Of a DNA stretch of 6,957 nucleotides, positions 6,276 to 6,957 are shown one piece after another. The stretch is from contig CAYJIL010000109.1 of the NCBI GenBank assembly GCA_964370235.1, forward strand, positions 1 to 6,957, read 5' to 3'. How positions within the stretch are numbered: the first letter of the stretch is position 1; each line of letters opens with the position of its first letter. The translations under genes and the position numbers were made by a program. The notes beneath the pieces are model-generated. The model was not told the origin of the DNA and searched no databases. It saw only the letters and a list, made by a program, of their open reading frames with translations. Source of the stretch: CAYJIL01 sp964370235. Lineage in GTDB: Bacteria; Bacteroidota; Bacteroidia; Bacteroidales; Rikenellaceae.

Positions 6276-6957
6276 CTAGTGCGCCTCATACCAAGCATTA
6301 GCCCCACAATCGACACAACTATTCCTGCAATTTGCACAGGCAATAGTGCATCGCCCATTAACATAAATGCACCAAAGGCAGTGACAGCAGGGCACAAATT
6401 ATTAATCATAGATGCCCGACTAACACCCAAAACTTTTATTCCATGGCTATATAGGTTATATGCCACAGCCGAACACAGCACACCAAGCGACAGAAGAGGG
6501 TAAATAACATCTACTGTTAAAGGTAGTGCAAGTAGTTCGTCCTTTTTTGAAAACAGCACTATTGGCAAAAAAAACATGAATGCCACCGTGTGAATATATG
6601 CTGTTACCGTATAGGGGCTATATTTACTAACTAGTCTTTTGGTTAAGAATACAAATGTTATAGAACACATTGCGGCCAAAATCCCCATTACAATACCATA
6701 GGAGCTACCCATTAACGAAACGTCGCTACCACCAAGCGATAGCATAAATACGCCCACTATCGATATAATTATACCCATAATAACTGCCCATGAAGGACGC
6801 TTGCGACTTGTTATCGACGATATGCTAGCAACCACCAAAGGAACTTGCGCCATTATTAACGATATTAGGGTAGGCGAACTTTGTTTTATGCTCTCCATTT
6901 CGAATAAGAAATATAGGAACGGCTGAATGGTGGCAAGTAGTAGCAGTTCTATATAGT
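6272..6957 (-). CDS. DMT-superfamily permease, EamA domain (partial, N-terminus outside window)
   Basis: The reading frame stays open to the window edge, giving 227 visible residues of a protein that is usually about 300. A methionine at 6896-6898 is internal: upstream codons read QPFLYFLFE, the conserved EamA helix 3, with no stop. Hydrophobic segments correspond to helices 3-10 of the ten-helix fold. These are the rest of the first EamA repeat (through VGVFMLSLGG) and a complete second repeat from YGIVMGILAA to VSIVGLMLG. The block GVLCSAVAYNLYSHGIKVLG followed by VSRASMINNLCPAVTAFGAF is typical of the family. The position that is usually Glu after helix 9 (LGE) is Asp here (MGDAL). It is an inner-membrane transporter, often an exporter of metabolites or amino acids; the substrate cannot be predicted. 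It is transcribed towards the patatin gene, with stops overlapping. Confidence 0.92.
   Translation of the reverse strand, partial: YIELLLLATIQPFLYFLFEMESIKQSSPTLISLIMAQVPLVVASISSITSRKRPSWAVIMGIIISIVGVFMLSLGGSDVSLMGSSYGIVMGILAAMCSITFVFLTKRLVSKYSPYTVTAYIHTVAFMFFLPIVLFSKKDELLALPLTVDVIYPLLSLGVLCSAVAYNLYSHGIKVLGVSRASMINNLCPAVTAFGAFMLMGDALLPVQIAGIVVSIVGLMLGMRRTS

Noticed and set aside
6279..6503. 74-codon open frame on the + strand after the patatin gene
   Set aside because: It lies wholly antisense to the well-supported EamA permease and has no recognisable protein features.
6896..6898. ATG as the start of the permease gene, making it a complete 208-residue protein
   Set aside because: The frame continues upstream without a stop to the window edge and encodes a conserved EamA helix (QPFLYFLFE), so this methionine is internal and the gene is truncated by the window.

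Overview
The window looks like part of a Bacteroidota chromosome, most likely order Bacteroidales. Three things point that way. A Bacteroides-type promoter -7 element (TAnnTTTG) lies ahead of the first full gene. Shine-Dalgarno sequences are not evident before the starts. The gpsA-pgi pair and a Bacteroides-style anaerobic sulfatase maturase are also present. Base composition is moderate and similar across the genes, with no insertion sequence, tRNA, rRNA, CRISPR array or phage gene visible.

Left edge (1-298): the last 17 codons of a gene that reads like glutamate dehydrogenase (gdhA), then a strong rho-independent terminator. An intergenic stretch follows with an imperfect inverted repeat and a predicted promoter for the next gene.

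Centre (299-6275, all + strand): five closely spaced genes. gpsA (glycerol-3-phosphate dehydrogenase) and pgi (glucose-6-phosphate isomerase) are central metabolism. A secreted Ser-type sulfatase of the S1 (FGly) family follows, then the radical SAM/SPASM enzyme that would convert its active-site serine to formylglycine, then a cytosolic patatin-like hydrolase. Gaps are about 13, 36, 17 and 10 bp, and no terminator or convincing internal promoter was seen, so cotranscription is plausible. Only the sulfatase and maturase have a clear functional link: the maturase would act in the cytoplasm before the sulfatase is exported.

Right edge (6272-6957, - strand): most of a DMT/EamA-family permease that converges on the patatin gene. 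The two stop codons overlap within the palindrome GCTAGC. The permease gene is cut by the window end, so its N-terminus is not visible.

Nothing here amounts to an undescribed system. The items most worth a second look are the sulfatase/maturase pair attached to housekeeping genes outside any visible polysaccharide-utilisation locus, the inverted repeat at the gpsA promoter, the altered oxyanion-loop motif of the patatin-like protein, and the overlapping convergent stops.
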